DNA of 64,000 nt, taken from positions 5,317,020 through 5,381,019 of the forward strand of contig AP017605.1 in NCBI GenBank assembly GCA_002356515.1. Direction: 5' to 3'. A model generated the notes under the pieces. That model ran no database searches. It saw only the letters and a list, made by a program, of their open reading frames with translations, and was not told the DNA's origin. Shown piece by piece: positions 55,201 through 64,000 of this stretch. Each line of letters starts with the position of its first letter. The first letter of the stretch is position 1. Source of the DNA: Mesorhizobium loti. GTDB taxonomy: Bacteria > Pseudomonadota > Alphaproteobacteria > Rhizobiales > Rhizobiaceae. The position numbers and the translations under genes were made by a program.

Positions 55201-55661
55201 GGATGCTCCTGTCAGAAATGTATGCGATTTTCTGACAGTTCTCAAGGCGGGCAGCGACGGGCAGCTGCACGCGGAACCCGTCCAGCAGGCGTTGTGGTCA
55301 ATCATCGCCGCGCGAATCGACCAATCCCTGTTTCGCGCCGTTCTCCGAACGAGCCTCGCCCGTCCTGGGGCCGACGCCCTCCGGTCGGCGCCGAGATATT
55401 TCTCTTGTCAGCGCAAGAACTCGACGCTGGTCAAAAAGTACCGTCGCGTAACATATATCGCGCGTCCCCCACCGATGCCATTCAACCGAAAGAGAGCACT
55501 GCCCGGACTGCCTGCACCTTGATCAAACCAAGTATTCTGGTTATATTACTGGAAATGAGAAATGAAGACTGTCTTTCTATTTAGATCTGTATGTTCCTTC
55601 TTGTTGTAGTTATGATGTATGTCGAATGTATTATGTATGTGTGTTGTAGTCGGAGGCAGCT
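55201..55661. other. Intergenic region, AT-rich near its right end
   Basis: About 460 bases between the divergent abiEi and the antitoxin gene at 55662. It probably contains both promoters. The last 100 bases are markedly AT-rich (TATGTATGTGTGTTGTAGT near 55632-55650). Open frames in 55117-55584 lack any similarity I recognise. Confidence 0.5.
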
Positions 55662-55961
55662 ATGAGCAGCTCGCAAAAACGCGCCATTCAAAACTATCGA
55701 TCTCGCCTCAGCGAGCGCGGCTTGGCGCGCTTCGAGGTGCTTGGCCGCGATGCCGATCGCGACCTCATTCGATCTTTGGCTCGCCGCCTGGCCGAAGATG
55801 GACCGGATGCCTCTAGCCTGCGCGCTGCTGTCAGCCAGACCATCGCCGGCGAGCCACACAAGCTTGTCGGGATTCTCGCCGCATTGCGTCGTTCGCCGCT
55901 CGTGGGAGCTGACCTCGATCTTTCCCGCCCCCATGAAGAGGGGCGGAAGATCGACCTGTGA
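55662..55961 (+). CDS. Antitoxin of a VapBC-like type II system
   Basis: 99 residues with GGAGG before the ATG: QKRAIQNYRSRLSERGLARF, EVLGRDADRDLIRSLARRLA, ILAALRRSPLVGADLDLSRP. This pattern is the antitoxin normally found directly before a PIN-domain VapC toxin in rhizobia. The stop overlaps the start of the broken toxin (GTG at 55958). The frame is intact. Confidence 0.78.
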   Translation: MSSSQKRAIQNYRSRLSERGLARFEVLGRDADRDLIRSLARRLAEDGPDASSLRAAVSQTIAGEPHKLVGILAALRRSPLVGADLDLSRPHEEGRKIDL

Positions 55962-56278
55962 CACGCTACCTCCTCGATACCAACATCATCAGCGATGTCG
56001 TCAAATCGCAGCCTTCGGAATCGCTCCTGGCATGGATGTCGAGACAGCGTGACGAGGATTGTTCATCGCTTCGCTGACCGTTGCGGAAATTCTTCGCAGG
56101 GTTCTGGAGAAGCCGCGCGGGAAAAAACGCGACGCACTCGACAACTGGTTCTCTGGGCCTGAGGGGCCGCAGGCGCTGTTTGCGGGCCGCATCCTCTAGT
56201 TCGACGACAAGGCAGGGCTGATCTGGGCGCGGCTGATGGCAGGAGGAAAACTGGCCGGCAAGCCGCGCAGCGGGCTCG
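55958..56278 (+). pseudogene. VapC-like PIN-domain toxin, frameshifted and truncated
   Basis: Starts at the GTG 55958 as TRYLLDTNIISDVVKSQPSE (the first PIN aspartate in LDTN). It frameshifts after RQRDED (one base lost near 56060) and continues in another frame as FIASLTVAEILRRVLEKPRG and FSGPEGPQALFAGRIL. It then meets an internal stop and ends after GKPRSGL, before the last catalytic aspartates. Truncated by the fragments that follow. The toxin is dead while its antitoxin is intact. Confidence 0.8.
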
Positions 56279-56286
56279 AAGGCAAG

Positions 56287-56328
56287 ATGGCTGAGACTCA
56301 GATAGAGTGGACAGAATCCACTTGGAAC
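56287..56328 (+). pseudogene. 5' fragment resembling a DUF5131 (phage Gp37/Gp68) gene
   Basis: The ATG at 56287 starts MAETQIEWTESTWN, the hallmark beginning of DUF5131 proteins (IEWT-x-TWNP), then the similarity stops and a stop codon follows within five codons. Only 14 codons remain, fused to the vapC remnant and followed by an IS110 remnant. Confidence 0.45.
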
Positions 56329-56339
56329 GCTCGCGGATT

Positions 56340-56973
56340 TGGCTGATCCCCGCTCCTTCAGCGCGCCAAATCCAGCGGGACGAGCTCCCAGATGATCTAC
56401 AGCCAAGGGAGGGTCTTCTCGAGCTCGGCGATCTTCTCGCTGTAGATGGCGATCTGCTGGAGGTAGAGACGACCAACGTCGCGGACGATCGGCTGGATGA
56501 GGCCTTCCTCGTCTTCGATTGCATCCGCAAGGCGCTTCACGTGGGCCGGGCCGTGTGGGGCGACGACCCCGTGCTTCGGCGAGGTGGCCGCGCAGGGCGT
56601 TTATCAGCTGCGTGCGCTGGCGCACCAAGAGGTCGCGCGTGCGGAAGATCATCGACCGCGCCTCTTGCTCCTCGGTTTTGACAGCCACGAAGCGCATTGT
56701 CGGCCTGAGGGCCGCTTCCGCGTGCCGCTTTACAAAGGACTTCACATAGACCGGCGGCAGGAGCCGGACGGCATGCCCGAGCCCGCCGATCGTACGCCCC
56801 CAGTCGTGGGCGGTCGCGCTTCCATCGCCACCGTGCACCGGGGCTGTCCGGCGAGAAACGGCAGCAACTGCGCGCGACAGCTTCTTGCGAAAGACAACCT
56901 TCCCTTCACTCGCCGCGCCGTGAACCTGGAAGACCCGCTTTGCGAGATCGATTCCAATGATGGTAACTTCCAT
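56340..56973 (-). pseudogene. IS110-family transposase, N-terminal remnant
   Basis: From the ATG at 56973: MEVTIIGIDLAKRVFQVHG, carrying the first acidic residue of the DEDD RNase H-like domain of IS110 transposases. Then VYVKSFVKRHAEA, FVAVKTEEQEARSMIFRTRD and LLVRQRTQLINALRGHLAE follow. Frameshifts follow, with further IS110 sequence (AIYSEKIAELEKTLPWL) in another frame and a stop. The C-terminal serine-rich domain is missing. Confidence 0.78.
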
Positions 56974-57134
56974 GGATGCCGTCTCTGTCTTGGTCGATTC
57001 TGGCAATCACCAAACTGGCACATTGCGATGGCGTCGGAGGGGGCATCTACTCCATCAGATTTTGACAACTAGCTTCTTTCCGGGCTCCGCGGCCGACGTC
57101 TCACTCAACGCCATCCGACATTTCCTGTCGCCTT

Positions 57135-58235
<1,101 letters not shown>

Positions 58236-58251
58236 CTGCCGCTACCGACAG

Positions 58252-58283
58252 GGGGCGCCGACCGTGACCTGGCGCCCCTTTCT
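58252..58283 (+). other. Intercistronic hairpin between nifH and nifD
   Basis: GGGGCGCC (58252-58259) pairs perfectly with GGCGCCCC (58271-58278) around an 11-base loop and is followed by TTTCT. It could be an attenuator or an mRNA processing/stability element that keeps nifH transcripts more abundant than nifD, a known feature of nifHDK expression. Confidence 0.6.
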
Positions 58284-58339
58284 ACGAAACAAGGCCTCGT
58301 TGGCGAGGCGTTACCCGAACCTTGAAAGGGGCAGGTCCC

Positions 58340-59845
58340 ATGGGCCTCGACTATGAGAATGACGGCGCTTTGCATGCGAAGCTTATCGAAGACGTGCTGT
58401 CCCAATATCCAGACAAGGCGGCGAAGCGTCGCAAGAAGCACCTCAGTGTCGCAACGAGCAAGGACGAGGCCGGCGGGGAGGACAAGGGCCTTTCCGAATG
58501 CGACGTCAAATCGAACATCAAATCCATTCCGGGCGTGATGACAATCCGCGGCTGCGCCTATGCCGGCTCCAAGGGCGTGGTGTGGGGTCCAGTCAAGGAT
58601 ATGGTCCACATCTCGCACGGGCCGGTCGGCTGTGGGCAATATTCCTGGTCGCAACGCCGCAACTATTACGTCGGCACGACGGGTATCGACACGTTCGTGA
58701 CAATGCAGTTCACCTCCGACTTCCAGGAGAAGGACATCGTTTTCGGCGGCGACAAGAAGCTGGAAAAGATCATCGACGAGATTGAGGACCTGTTTCCGCT
58801 CAGTGGCGGCATCTCGGTGCAGTCCGAATGCCCGATCGGCCTGATCGGGGACGATATCGAGGCCGTGTCGCGCAAGAAGGCCAAGGAGCACGAAAAGACG
58901 ATTGTACCGGTGCGCTGCGAAGGTTTCCGCGGCGTTTCACAATCGCTCGGCCACCACATTGCCAATGATGCGATCCGCGATTGGGTCTTCGACAAGGACG
59001 ATGTCGCGTTCGAGTCCGGCCCATACGACGTCAACGTCGTCGGCGACTACAACATTGGCGGCGATGCCTGGGCCTCGCGAATCCTGCTCGAAGAGATTGG
59101 GCTTCGGGTGGTCGGCAACTGGTCGGGCGACGCCACACTCGCCGAAATAGAGCGCGCTCCCAAGGCCAAGCTCAACCTGATCCACTGCTACCGGTCGATG
59201 AATTACATCTGCCGGCACATGGAGGAAAAGTACGGCATCGCCTGGATGGAATACAATTTCTTCGGCCCCACCCAGATCGAGGCCTCCCTGCGCAACATCG
59301 CCAAGCATTTCGGCCCGGAAATCGAGGAGAAGACCGAAAAGGTCATCGCCAAGTACCGGCCCTTGGTCGATGCCGTCATCGCCAAGTACCGACCGCGCCT
59401 CGAAGGCAACACGGTGATGCTCTATGTCGGCGGGCTGCGTCCTCGTCACGTCATCACTGCCTACGAGGACCTCGCTATGGTGATCGTCGGCACCGGCTAC
59501 GAGTTCGCCCACAACGACGACTACCAGCGCACCGGCCATTACGTGAAGAATGGCACGCTCCTCTATGACGACGTCACCGGTTACGAACTGGAGAAGTTCA
59601 TCGAAGGCATCCGCCCTGATCTCGTTGGCTCCGGTATCAAGGAGAAATACCCGGTGCAGAAGATGGGCATCCCGTTCCGCCAGATGCACTCTTGGGACTA
59701 CTCCGGCCCGTATCACGGCTATGACGGCTTCGCCATCTTCGCCCGCGACATGGATCTGGCCATCAACAACCCGGTCTGGGGTCTCTACCGCGCGCCGTGG
59801 AAAAAGATGAAGGACGCACCGCTGAGGGCGGTCGCCGCCGAATGA
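58340..59845 (+). CDS. nifD: Nitrogenase MoFe protein alpha subunit NifD
   Basis: 501 residues from the ATG at 58340. P-cluster cysteines are in [34 protein letters not shown] and [14 protein letters not shown]. The FeMo-cofactor ligands are the cysteine in [19 protein letters not shown] and the histidine in [18 protein letters not shown]. Typical rhizobial length. Lies 104 bases after nifH with a hairpin between. Confidence 0.98.
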   Translation: MGLDYENDGALHAKLIEDVLSQYPDKAAKRRKKHLSVATSKDEAGGEDKGLSECDVKSNIKSIPGVMTIRGCAYAGSKGVVWGPVKDMVHISHGPVGCGQYSWSQRRNYYVGTTGIDTFVTMQFTSDFQEKDIVFGGDKKLEKIIDEIEDLFPLSGGISVQSECPIGLIGDDIEAVSRKKAKEHEKTIVPVRCEGFRGVSQSLGHHIANDAIRDWVFDKDDVAFESGPYDVNVVGDYNIGGDAWASRILLEEIGLRVVGNWSGDATLAEIERAPKAKLNLIHCYRSMNYICRHMEEKYGIAWMEYNFFGPTQIEASLRNIAKHFGPEIEEKTEKVIAKYRPLVDAVIAKYRPRLEGNTVMLYVGGLRPRHVITAYEDLAMVIVGTGYEFAHNDDYQRTGHYVKNGTLLYDDVTGYELEKFIEGIRPDLVGSGIKEKYPVQKMGIPFRQMHSWDYSGPYHGYDGFAIFARDMDLAINNPVWGLYRAPWKKMKDAPLRAVAAE

Positions 59846-59849
59846 GGAC

Positions 59850-59874
59850 TGGCCTCCCTGCCAGGCAGGGAGGC
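59850..59874 (+). other. Perfect inverted repeat between nifD and nifK
   Basis: GGCCTCCCTGCC (59850-59861) and GGCAGGGAGGCC (59863-59874) form a perfect 12-base inverted repeat with one base between. No T-run follows, so it is more likely an mRNA-stabilising or processing hairpin than a terminator. Confidence 0.65.
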
Positions 59875-59972
59875 CGATAAATGCTCGGGGCCACTCGATC
59901 CGCGGAGGCCCTTCAAAGTTTCGATGTCCCTGTGCTGCCGCTTGCCGCGGCCAGATGGAAAAGGTGACCACC

Positions 59973-61514
59973 ATGCCGCAATCGGCCGAAAAAGTTCTCG
60001 ACCATGCTCCCCTGTTCCGCGAGCCGGAATACAGACAAATGCTTGCCGAGAAGAAGCTCAATTTCGAATGTCCGCACCCTGATCAGATCGTCACCGATCA
60101 ACGCGAATTGACCAAGACTTGGGAATACCGCGAAAAGAACCTCGCTCGCGAGGCGCTCGTCATAAACCCCGCCAAGGCCTGCCAGCCGCTCGGTGCGGTG
60201 TTCGCGGCCGCGGGCTTCGAGCGCACCATGTCTTTCGTCCACGGTAGCCAGGGCTGCGTTGCCTACTACCGCTCGCATTTGTCGCGACATTTCAAGGAGC
60301 CTTCGTCAGCGGTTTCCTCCTCGATGACCGAGGACGCGGCAGTGTTTGGCGGCCTGAAGAACATGGTCGACGGGCTCGCCAATACCTACAAGCTCTACGA
60401 CCCCAAGATGATCGCCGTCTCGACCACCTGCATGGCCGAGGTCATTGGCGACGACCTGCGCAGCTTCATAGAGAACGCCAAGAACGAAGGCTCGGTCCCG
60501 TGCGACTTCGACGTGCCTTTCGCTCATACGCCTGCCTTCGTCGGCAGCCATGTCGATGGCTACGACGGCATGGTGAAGGGCGTGCTGGAGCATTTCTGGA
60601 AGGGCAGCGAGCGCTCGCAAGCCGCTGGGACCATCAACATCATTCCAGGCTTCGACGGATTCTGCGTCGGAAACAACCGGGAACTCAAGCGCCTCCTCGA
60701 CCTGATGGGTGTCACCTATACCGTCATTCAGGACGCCTCAGACCAGTTCGACACGCCGTCGGACGGCGAATACCGCATGTATGACGGTGGCACCAAGATC
60801 GAAGACGTGAAAGGGGCACTCAACGCGGAGGCGACGCTGTCGCTGCAGCATTACAACACCCGCAAGACGCTGGAATATTGCAACGAGGTCGGGCAGGCGA
60901 CGGCATCCTTCCACTATCCGCTGGGTGTCCAGGCGACCGACGAATTCCTGATGAAGGTCTCGGCAATTTCCGGCCAGGAGATCCCCGAGACAATCCGGAT
61001 GGAGCGCGGCCGACTGGTTGACGCCATGGCGGACAGCCAGTCATGGCTGCACGGCAAGAAGTACGCAATCTATGGGGATCCGGACTTCGTCTACGCCATG
61101 GCCCGCTTCGTCATGGAGACCGGCGGCGAGCCGACACATTGCCTCGCGACCAACGGCACATCGGCCTGGGAGGCCGAGATGAAGGAATTGCTTGCATCCT
61201 CGTCTTTCGGCCAGGATGCCCAGGTCTGGGCGGGCAAGGATCTCTGGGCAATGCGCTCGCTGCTGTTTACAGAGCCGGTGGACCTGCTGATTGGCAATTC
61301 CTATGGCAAGTATCTGGAGCGCGACACCGGCACGCCGCTGATCCGGCTGATGTTTCCAATCTTCGACCGGCACCATCACCATCGCTTTCCCCTCATGGGC
61401 TACCAGGGTGGATTACGCGTGTTGACGACGATCCTCGACAAGATATTCGACAAGCTCGATCGCGAGACGAGCGAAACGGGCGTGACGGATTATTCCTATG
61501 ACCTCACCCGCTAA
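59973..61514 (+). CDS. nifK: Nitrogenase MoFe protein beta subunit NifK
   Basis: 513 residues from the ATG at 59973 ([15 protein letters not shown]), the length of rhizobial NifK; an in-frame ATG six codons earlier is possible. P-cluster cysteines: [39 protein letters not shown] and [14 protein letters not shown]-terminus ends [20 protein letters not shown]. Pairs with NifD in the alpha2-beta2 MoFe protein. Confidence 0.98.
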   Translation: MPQSAEKVLDHAPLFREPEYRQMLAEKKLNFECPHPDQIVTDQRELTKTWEYREKNLAREALVINPAKACQPLGAVFAAAGFERTMSFVHGSQGCVAYYRSHLSRHFKEPSSAVSSSMTEDAAVFGGLKNMVDGLANTYKLYDPKMIAVSTTCMAEVIGDDLRSFIENAKNEGSVPCDFDVPFAHTPAFVGSHVDGYDGMVKGVLEHFWKGSERSQAAGTINIIPGFDGFCVGNNRELKRLLDLMGVTYTVIQDASDQFDTPSDGEYRMYDGGTKIEDVKGALNAEATLSLQHYNTRKTLEYCNEVGQATASFHYPLGVQATDEFLMKVSAISGQEIPETIRMERGRLVDAMADSQSWLHGKKYAIYGDPDFVYAMARFVMETGGEPTHCLATNGTSAWEAEMKELLASSSFGQDAQVWAGKDLWAMRSLLFTEPVDLLIGNSYGKYLERDTGTPLIRLMFPIFDRHHHHRFPLMGYQGGLRVLTTILDKIFDKLDRETSETGVTDYSYDLTR

Positions 61515-61574
61515 GCCCGTGCCGGCTTTTCGCCGAGGCCGCCCATCGCCCAATCGACTTCGGAGACTGACGCA

Positions 61575-63065
61575 ATGACCTCGCTCAGTGCCAAGATCCA
61601 GGACGTTTTCGACGAGCCCGCCTGCGATAACAACCGCGGCAAGGAAGCCAAAGCGCGCAAGGAGGGCTGCTCGAAGCCGCTGACCCCCGGGGTGGCAGCC
61701 GGCGGCTGCGCCTTTGACGGCGCCAAGATCGTCTTACAGCCGATCACCGACGTTGCGCACCTGGTCCATGCGCCGCTCGCCTGCGAGGGCAATTCCTGGG
61801 ACAACAGAGGCGCAGCTTCGTCCGGGCCAACCCTGTGGCGGACAAGCTTCACAACCGACCTCACCGAACTCGACGTCGTGATGGGGCAGGGCGAGCGGAA
61901 GCTCTTCAAGGCGATCCGCGAGATCAAGGAAACATATGCGCCGCCGGCAGTCTTCGTCTATTCGACCTGCGTGACGGCGCTGATCGGCGACGACATCGAG
62001 GCCGTGTGCAAACGCGCGGCCGAAAAATTCGGTCTGGCCGTGGTGCCGATCAATGCGCCGGGCTTGGCCGGCTCCAAGAACCTCGGCAACAAACTTGCCG
62101 CCGAAGCGTTGCTCGATCATGTCATCGGCACGGTGGAACCCGACGACGCCGGGCCCTACGACATCAACATCCTTGGCGAATTCAACCTCTCCGGCGAATT
62201 CTGGCTGGTGAAGCCGCTGCTTGATCGGCTCGGCATCCGGGTGCGCGCCTGCATTCCGGGCGATGCGCGTTACATCGACGTTGCATCCGCGCACCGCGCC
62301 CGGGCGGCTATGCTGGTGTGCTCGAGCGCACTGATCAACCTGGCCCGCAAAATGGAGGGGCGCTGGGACATCCCATTCTTCGAGGGCTCCTTCTACGGCA
62401 TAACCGATACCTCGGAGGCACTTCGCAACATTGCTGAGCTGCTGGTGAGGAAGGGCGCCGATGCGGAAATCCTCGATCGCACAGACACGCTGATTGCTGA
62501 GCAGGAGGCGATTGCATGGAAGAAGCTCAAGGCCCACCGCCGGCGGCTTCAAGGCAAGCGCGTGCTGCTCAATACAGGCGGTGTGAAGTCCTGGTCAGTC
62601 GTCCACGCGCTGATGGAGATCGGCATGGAGATCGTCGGCACCTCGGTCAAGAAATCCACAGTCGAAGACAAGGAGCGGATCAAACGGATCCTCAAGGACG
62701 AAAACCACATGTTCGAGCAGATGGCAGCGCGCGATCTTTACGCCATGCTCTCAAAACACAAGGCCGACATCATGCTGTCGGGCGGGCGCACGCAATTCAT
62801 CGCGCTGAAGGCCAAGACACCCTGGCTCGATATCAACCAGGAGCGCCAACATCCTTATGCCGGCTATGATGGCATGGTGGAACTTGTCCGGCAGATCGAC
62901 CTCGCCATTCATAACCCGATCTGGGGCCAGGTGCGGGAGTCGGCGCCGTGGGATTGCCAGCCTGACTTGGAGGACGATCTGGCGAGCACGAAGAACGGGA
63001 CCGCGACTGTGAACGCCTTCAATGAATTCGCCGGCGCGACGGCTCACCGCTTCGGCGAGCGTTGA
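61575..63065 (+). CDS. nifE: NifE, FeMo-cofactor scaffold subunit
   Basis: 496 residues: NifD paralogue with cluster cysteines in KPLTPGVAAGGCAFDGAK, LVHAPLACEGNSWDNRG and [16 protein letters not shown], and a cofactor-ligand-like cysteine in VCSSALINLARKME. NifEN converts NifB-co to FeMo-co by adding molybdenum (from NifQ) and homocitrate. It starts 60 bases after nifK and precedes nifN by nine bases. Confidence 0.96.
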   Translation: MTSLSAKIQDVFDEPACDNNRGKEAKARKEGCSKPLTPGVAAGGCAFDGAKIVLQPITDVAHLVHAPLACEGNSWDNRGAASSGPTLWRTSFTTDLTELDVVMGQGERKLFKAIREIKETYAPPAVFVYSTCVTALIGDDIEAVCKRAAEKFGLAVVPINAPGLAGSKNLGNKLAAEALLDHVIGTVEPDDAGPYDINILGEFNLSGEFWLVKPLLDRLGIRVRACIPGDARYIDVASAHRARAAMLVCSSALINLARKMEGRWDIPFFEGSFYGITDTSEALRNIAELLVRKGADAEILDRTDTLIAEQEAIAWKKLKAHRRRLQGKRVLLNTGGVKSWSVVHALMEIGMEIVGTSVKKSTVEDKERIKRILKDENHMFEQMAARDLYAMLSKHKADIMLSGGRTQFIALKAKTPWLDINQERQHPYAGYDGMVELVRQIDLAIHNPIWGQVRESAPWDCQPDLEDDLASTKNGTATVNAFNEFAGATAHRFGER

Positions 63066-63074
63066 GGAAATCCG

Positions 63075-64000
63075 ATGGTCCGCATCCTTCGCAATACCAA
63101 ATCAGCGGCGGTCAATCCGCTGAAGTCGTCGCAGCCACTGGGTGCCGCCTTTGCTTTTCTTGGAGTCGACGGTGCGATGCCCCTGTTCCACGGCAGCCAG
63201 GGCTGCACCAGCTTCGCGCTCGTGCTCTTCGTGCGGCATTTCAAGGAAGCGATCCCCTTGCAGACAACGGCGTTGGACGAGGTGGCAACCATACTCGGCG
63301 GAGCGGACCATCTGGAAGAGGCGATCCTCAACCTCAAAACCCGCACAAAGCCAAAGCTGATAGGGGTGTGCACGACCGCGCTGGTGGAGACCCGTGGCGA
63401 AGATTGCGCGAGTGATATCGCCAACGTCAAGCTGAAGCACGTGGAAGAGCTCGCGGGTACGGAGGTCGTGCTCGCCAACACGCCCGATTTTGACGGCGCG
63501 ATCGAAGAGGGCTGGGCCAAGGCTGTCGCGGCGATGATCGAAGGGATTACACGGTCGGGCGAACGGACGCGGCAGCCGAAGAAGATCGCGATCCTGCCCG
63601 GATGCAACCTCACTGTCGCTGACGTCGAGCATTTGCGTGACATGGTTGAAAGTTTTGGTCTCAGGCCGGTTATTCTTCCGGACGTCTCCGGCTCACTCGA
63701 CGGCACGGTTCCTGACCGCTGGGTAACCACTACCTATGGCGGCACCAGCGTCGAGGAAATCCGCGAGCTTGGCACGGCCGCGCAATGCATCGTCATCGGC
63801 GAGCATATGCGCCACCCGGCGAAAACGCTGCACGGGTTGACCGGCGTGCCTTACGCGGTGTTCCAGTCGCTGACCGGATTGAAGGCCGTCGACCGGTTCG
63901 TCTCGCTGCTATCGGCGGTTTCGGGCGCGGCGGTGCCGGCCCGGGTTCGCCGTCACCGGGCGCAATTGGAGGATGCATTGCTCGACGGACATTTCCATTT
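63075..64000 (+). CDS. nifN: NifN, FeMo-cofactor scaffold subunit (3' end outside window)
   Basis: The ATG at 63075 opens a frame that is still open at the end of the window: about 308 codons of an expected 440-470. It starts MVRILRNTKSAAVNPLKSSQ and continues PLGAAFAFLGVDGAMPLFHG, SQGCTSFALVLFVRHF and GVCTTALVETRGEDC, typical NifN. NifN pairs with NifE as an alpha2-beta2 scaffold; it resembles NifK but lacks one P-cluster cysteine. Confidence 0.94.
   Translation, partial: MVRILRNTKSAAVNPLKSSQPLGAAFAFLGVDGAMPLFHGSQGCTSFALVLFVRHFKEAIPLQTTALDEVATILGGADHLEEAILNLKTRTKPKLIGVCTTALVETRGEDCASDIANVKLKHVEELAGTEVVLANTPDFDGAIEEGWAKAVAAMIEGITRSGERTRQPKKIAILPGCNLTVADVEHLRDMVESFGLRPVILPDVSGSLDGTVPDRWVTTTYGGTSVEEIRELGTAAQCIVIGEHMRHPAKTLHGLTGVPYAVFQSLTGLKAVDRFVSLLSAVSGAAVPARVRRHRAQLEDALLDGHFH

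Noticed and set aside
56307..57072. Plus-strand frames opposite the IS110 remnant
   Set aside because: Antisense to recognisable IS110 transposase sequence; no motif of their own.

Overview
The window is about 64 kb of rhizobial symbiosis DNA (symbiotic plasmid or island of an alphaproteobacterial legume symbiont). It carries a nodulation-factor fucosylation operon behind a nod box (nodZ-noeL-nolK), the nitrogenase operon nifHDKEN, nifS-nifW-fixABCX-nifA-nifB-fdxN-nifZ-nifT, fdxB-nifQ, a symbiotic rpoN and a NifA-type peroxiredoxin. The gene content and order (P450, ferredoxin, double SDR, luciferase-like monooxygenase next to prxS/rpoN) resemble the Sinorhizobium fredii NGR234 / Rhizobium etli type of symbiotic region. 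I cannot fix the species from sequence alone.

Layout. 1-2.3 kb: dctB (cut by the window edge) and dctD. 2.4-5.4 kb: two inverted remnants of an IS481-type transposase bracketing a metK 3' remnant and an FAD oxidoreductase. 5.5-9.1 kb: nod box, nodZ, noeL, nolK, then about 1 kb of degraded DNA. 10.2-21.4 kb (minus strand): SIR2-like gene, nifT, nifZ, fdxN, nifB, nifA, fixXCBA, nifW, nifS and a small unannotated ORF. 21.5-25.4 kb (plus): an ABC exporter, then a DUF683 gene, fdxB and nifQ. 25.4-27.5 kb (minus): rpoN and prxS. 28.3-34.3 kb (plus): a P450 / ferredoxin / SnoaL-like / double-SDR / luciferase-like operon. 34.6-44.5 kb: a phosphonate-type biosynthetic cluster. 44.5-50.9 kb: a DeoR regulator and a complete Opp/Dpp-type ABC importer. 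51-57 kb: a scrapyard of toxin-antitoxin, helicase and IS fragments, including an AbiE toxin gene split by a group II intron. 57.1-64 kb: nifHDKEN (nifN runs off the end).

Regulation. RpoN (sigma-54) GG-N10-GC/GA promoters with TGT-N10-ACA NifA sites can be read upstream of nifB, fixA, the nifS unit, the ABC exporter, the fdxB-nifQ unit, prxS, the P450 operon, pepM and nifH. Four of these (exporter, nifQ unit, P450 operon, nifH) are copies of one nifH promoter-leader module. Two of the copies still have recognisable nifH coding remnants behind them, so duplication of nifH appears to have recruited new genes into the nitrogen-fixation regulon.

Most notable system. A PEP mutase gene (34.8 kb) is followed in tight order by an aminotransferase, a LicC/PntC-like nucleotidyltransferase, a CDP-alcohol phosphotransferase, a SAM methyltransferase and an asparagine-synthetase homologue. 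A type I phosphodiesterase and a nucleotidyltransferase-like/aminotransferase fusion come next. No phosphonopyruvate decarboxylase is visible, so the likely branch is transamination to phosphonoalanine, then CMP activation and transfer, i.e. a phosphonolipid or other phosphonate conjugate. A sigma-54 promoter with a NifA site in front of pepM suggests it is made by nitrogen-fixing bacteroids. That combination is the best candidate for an undescribed system here.
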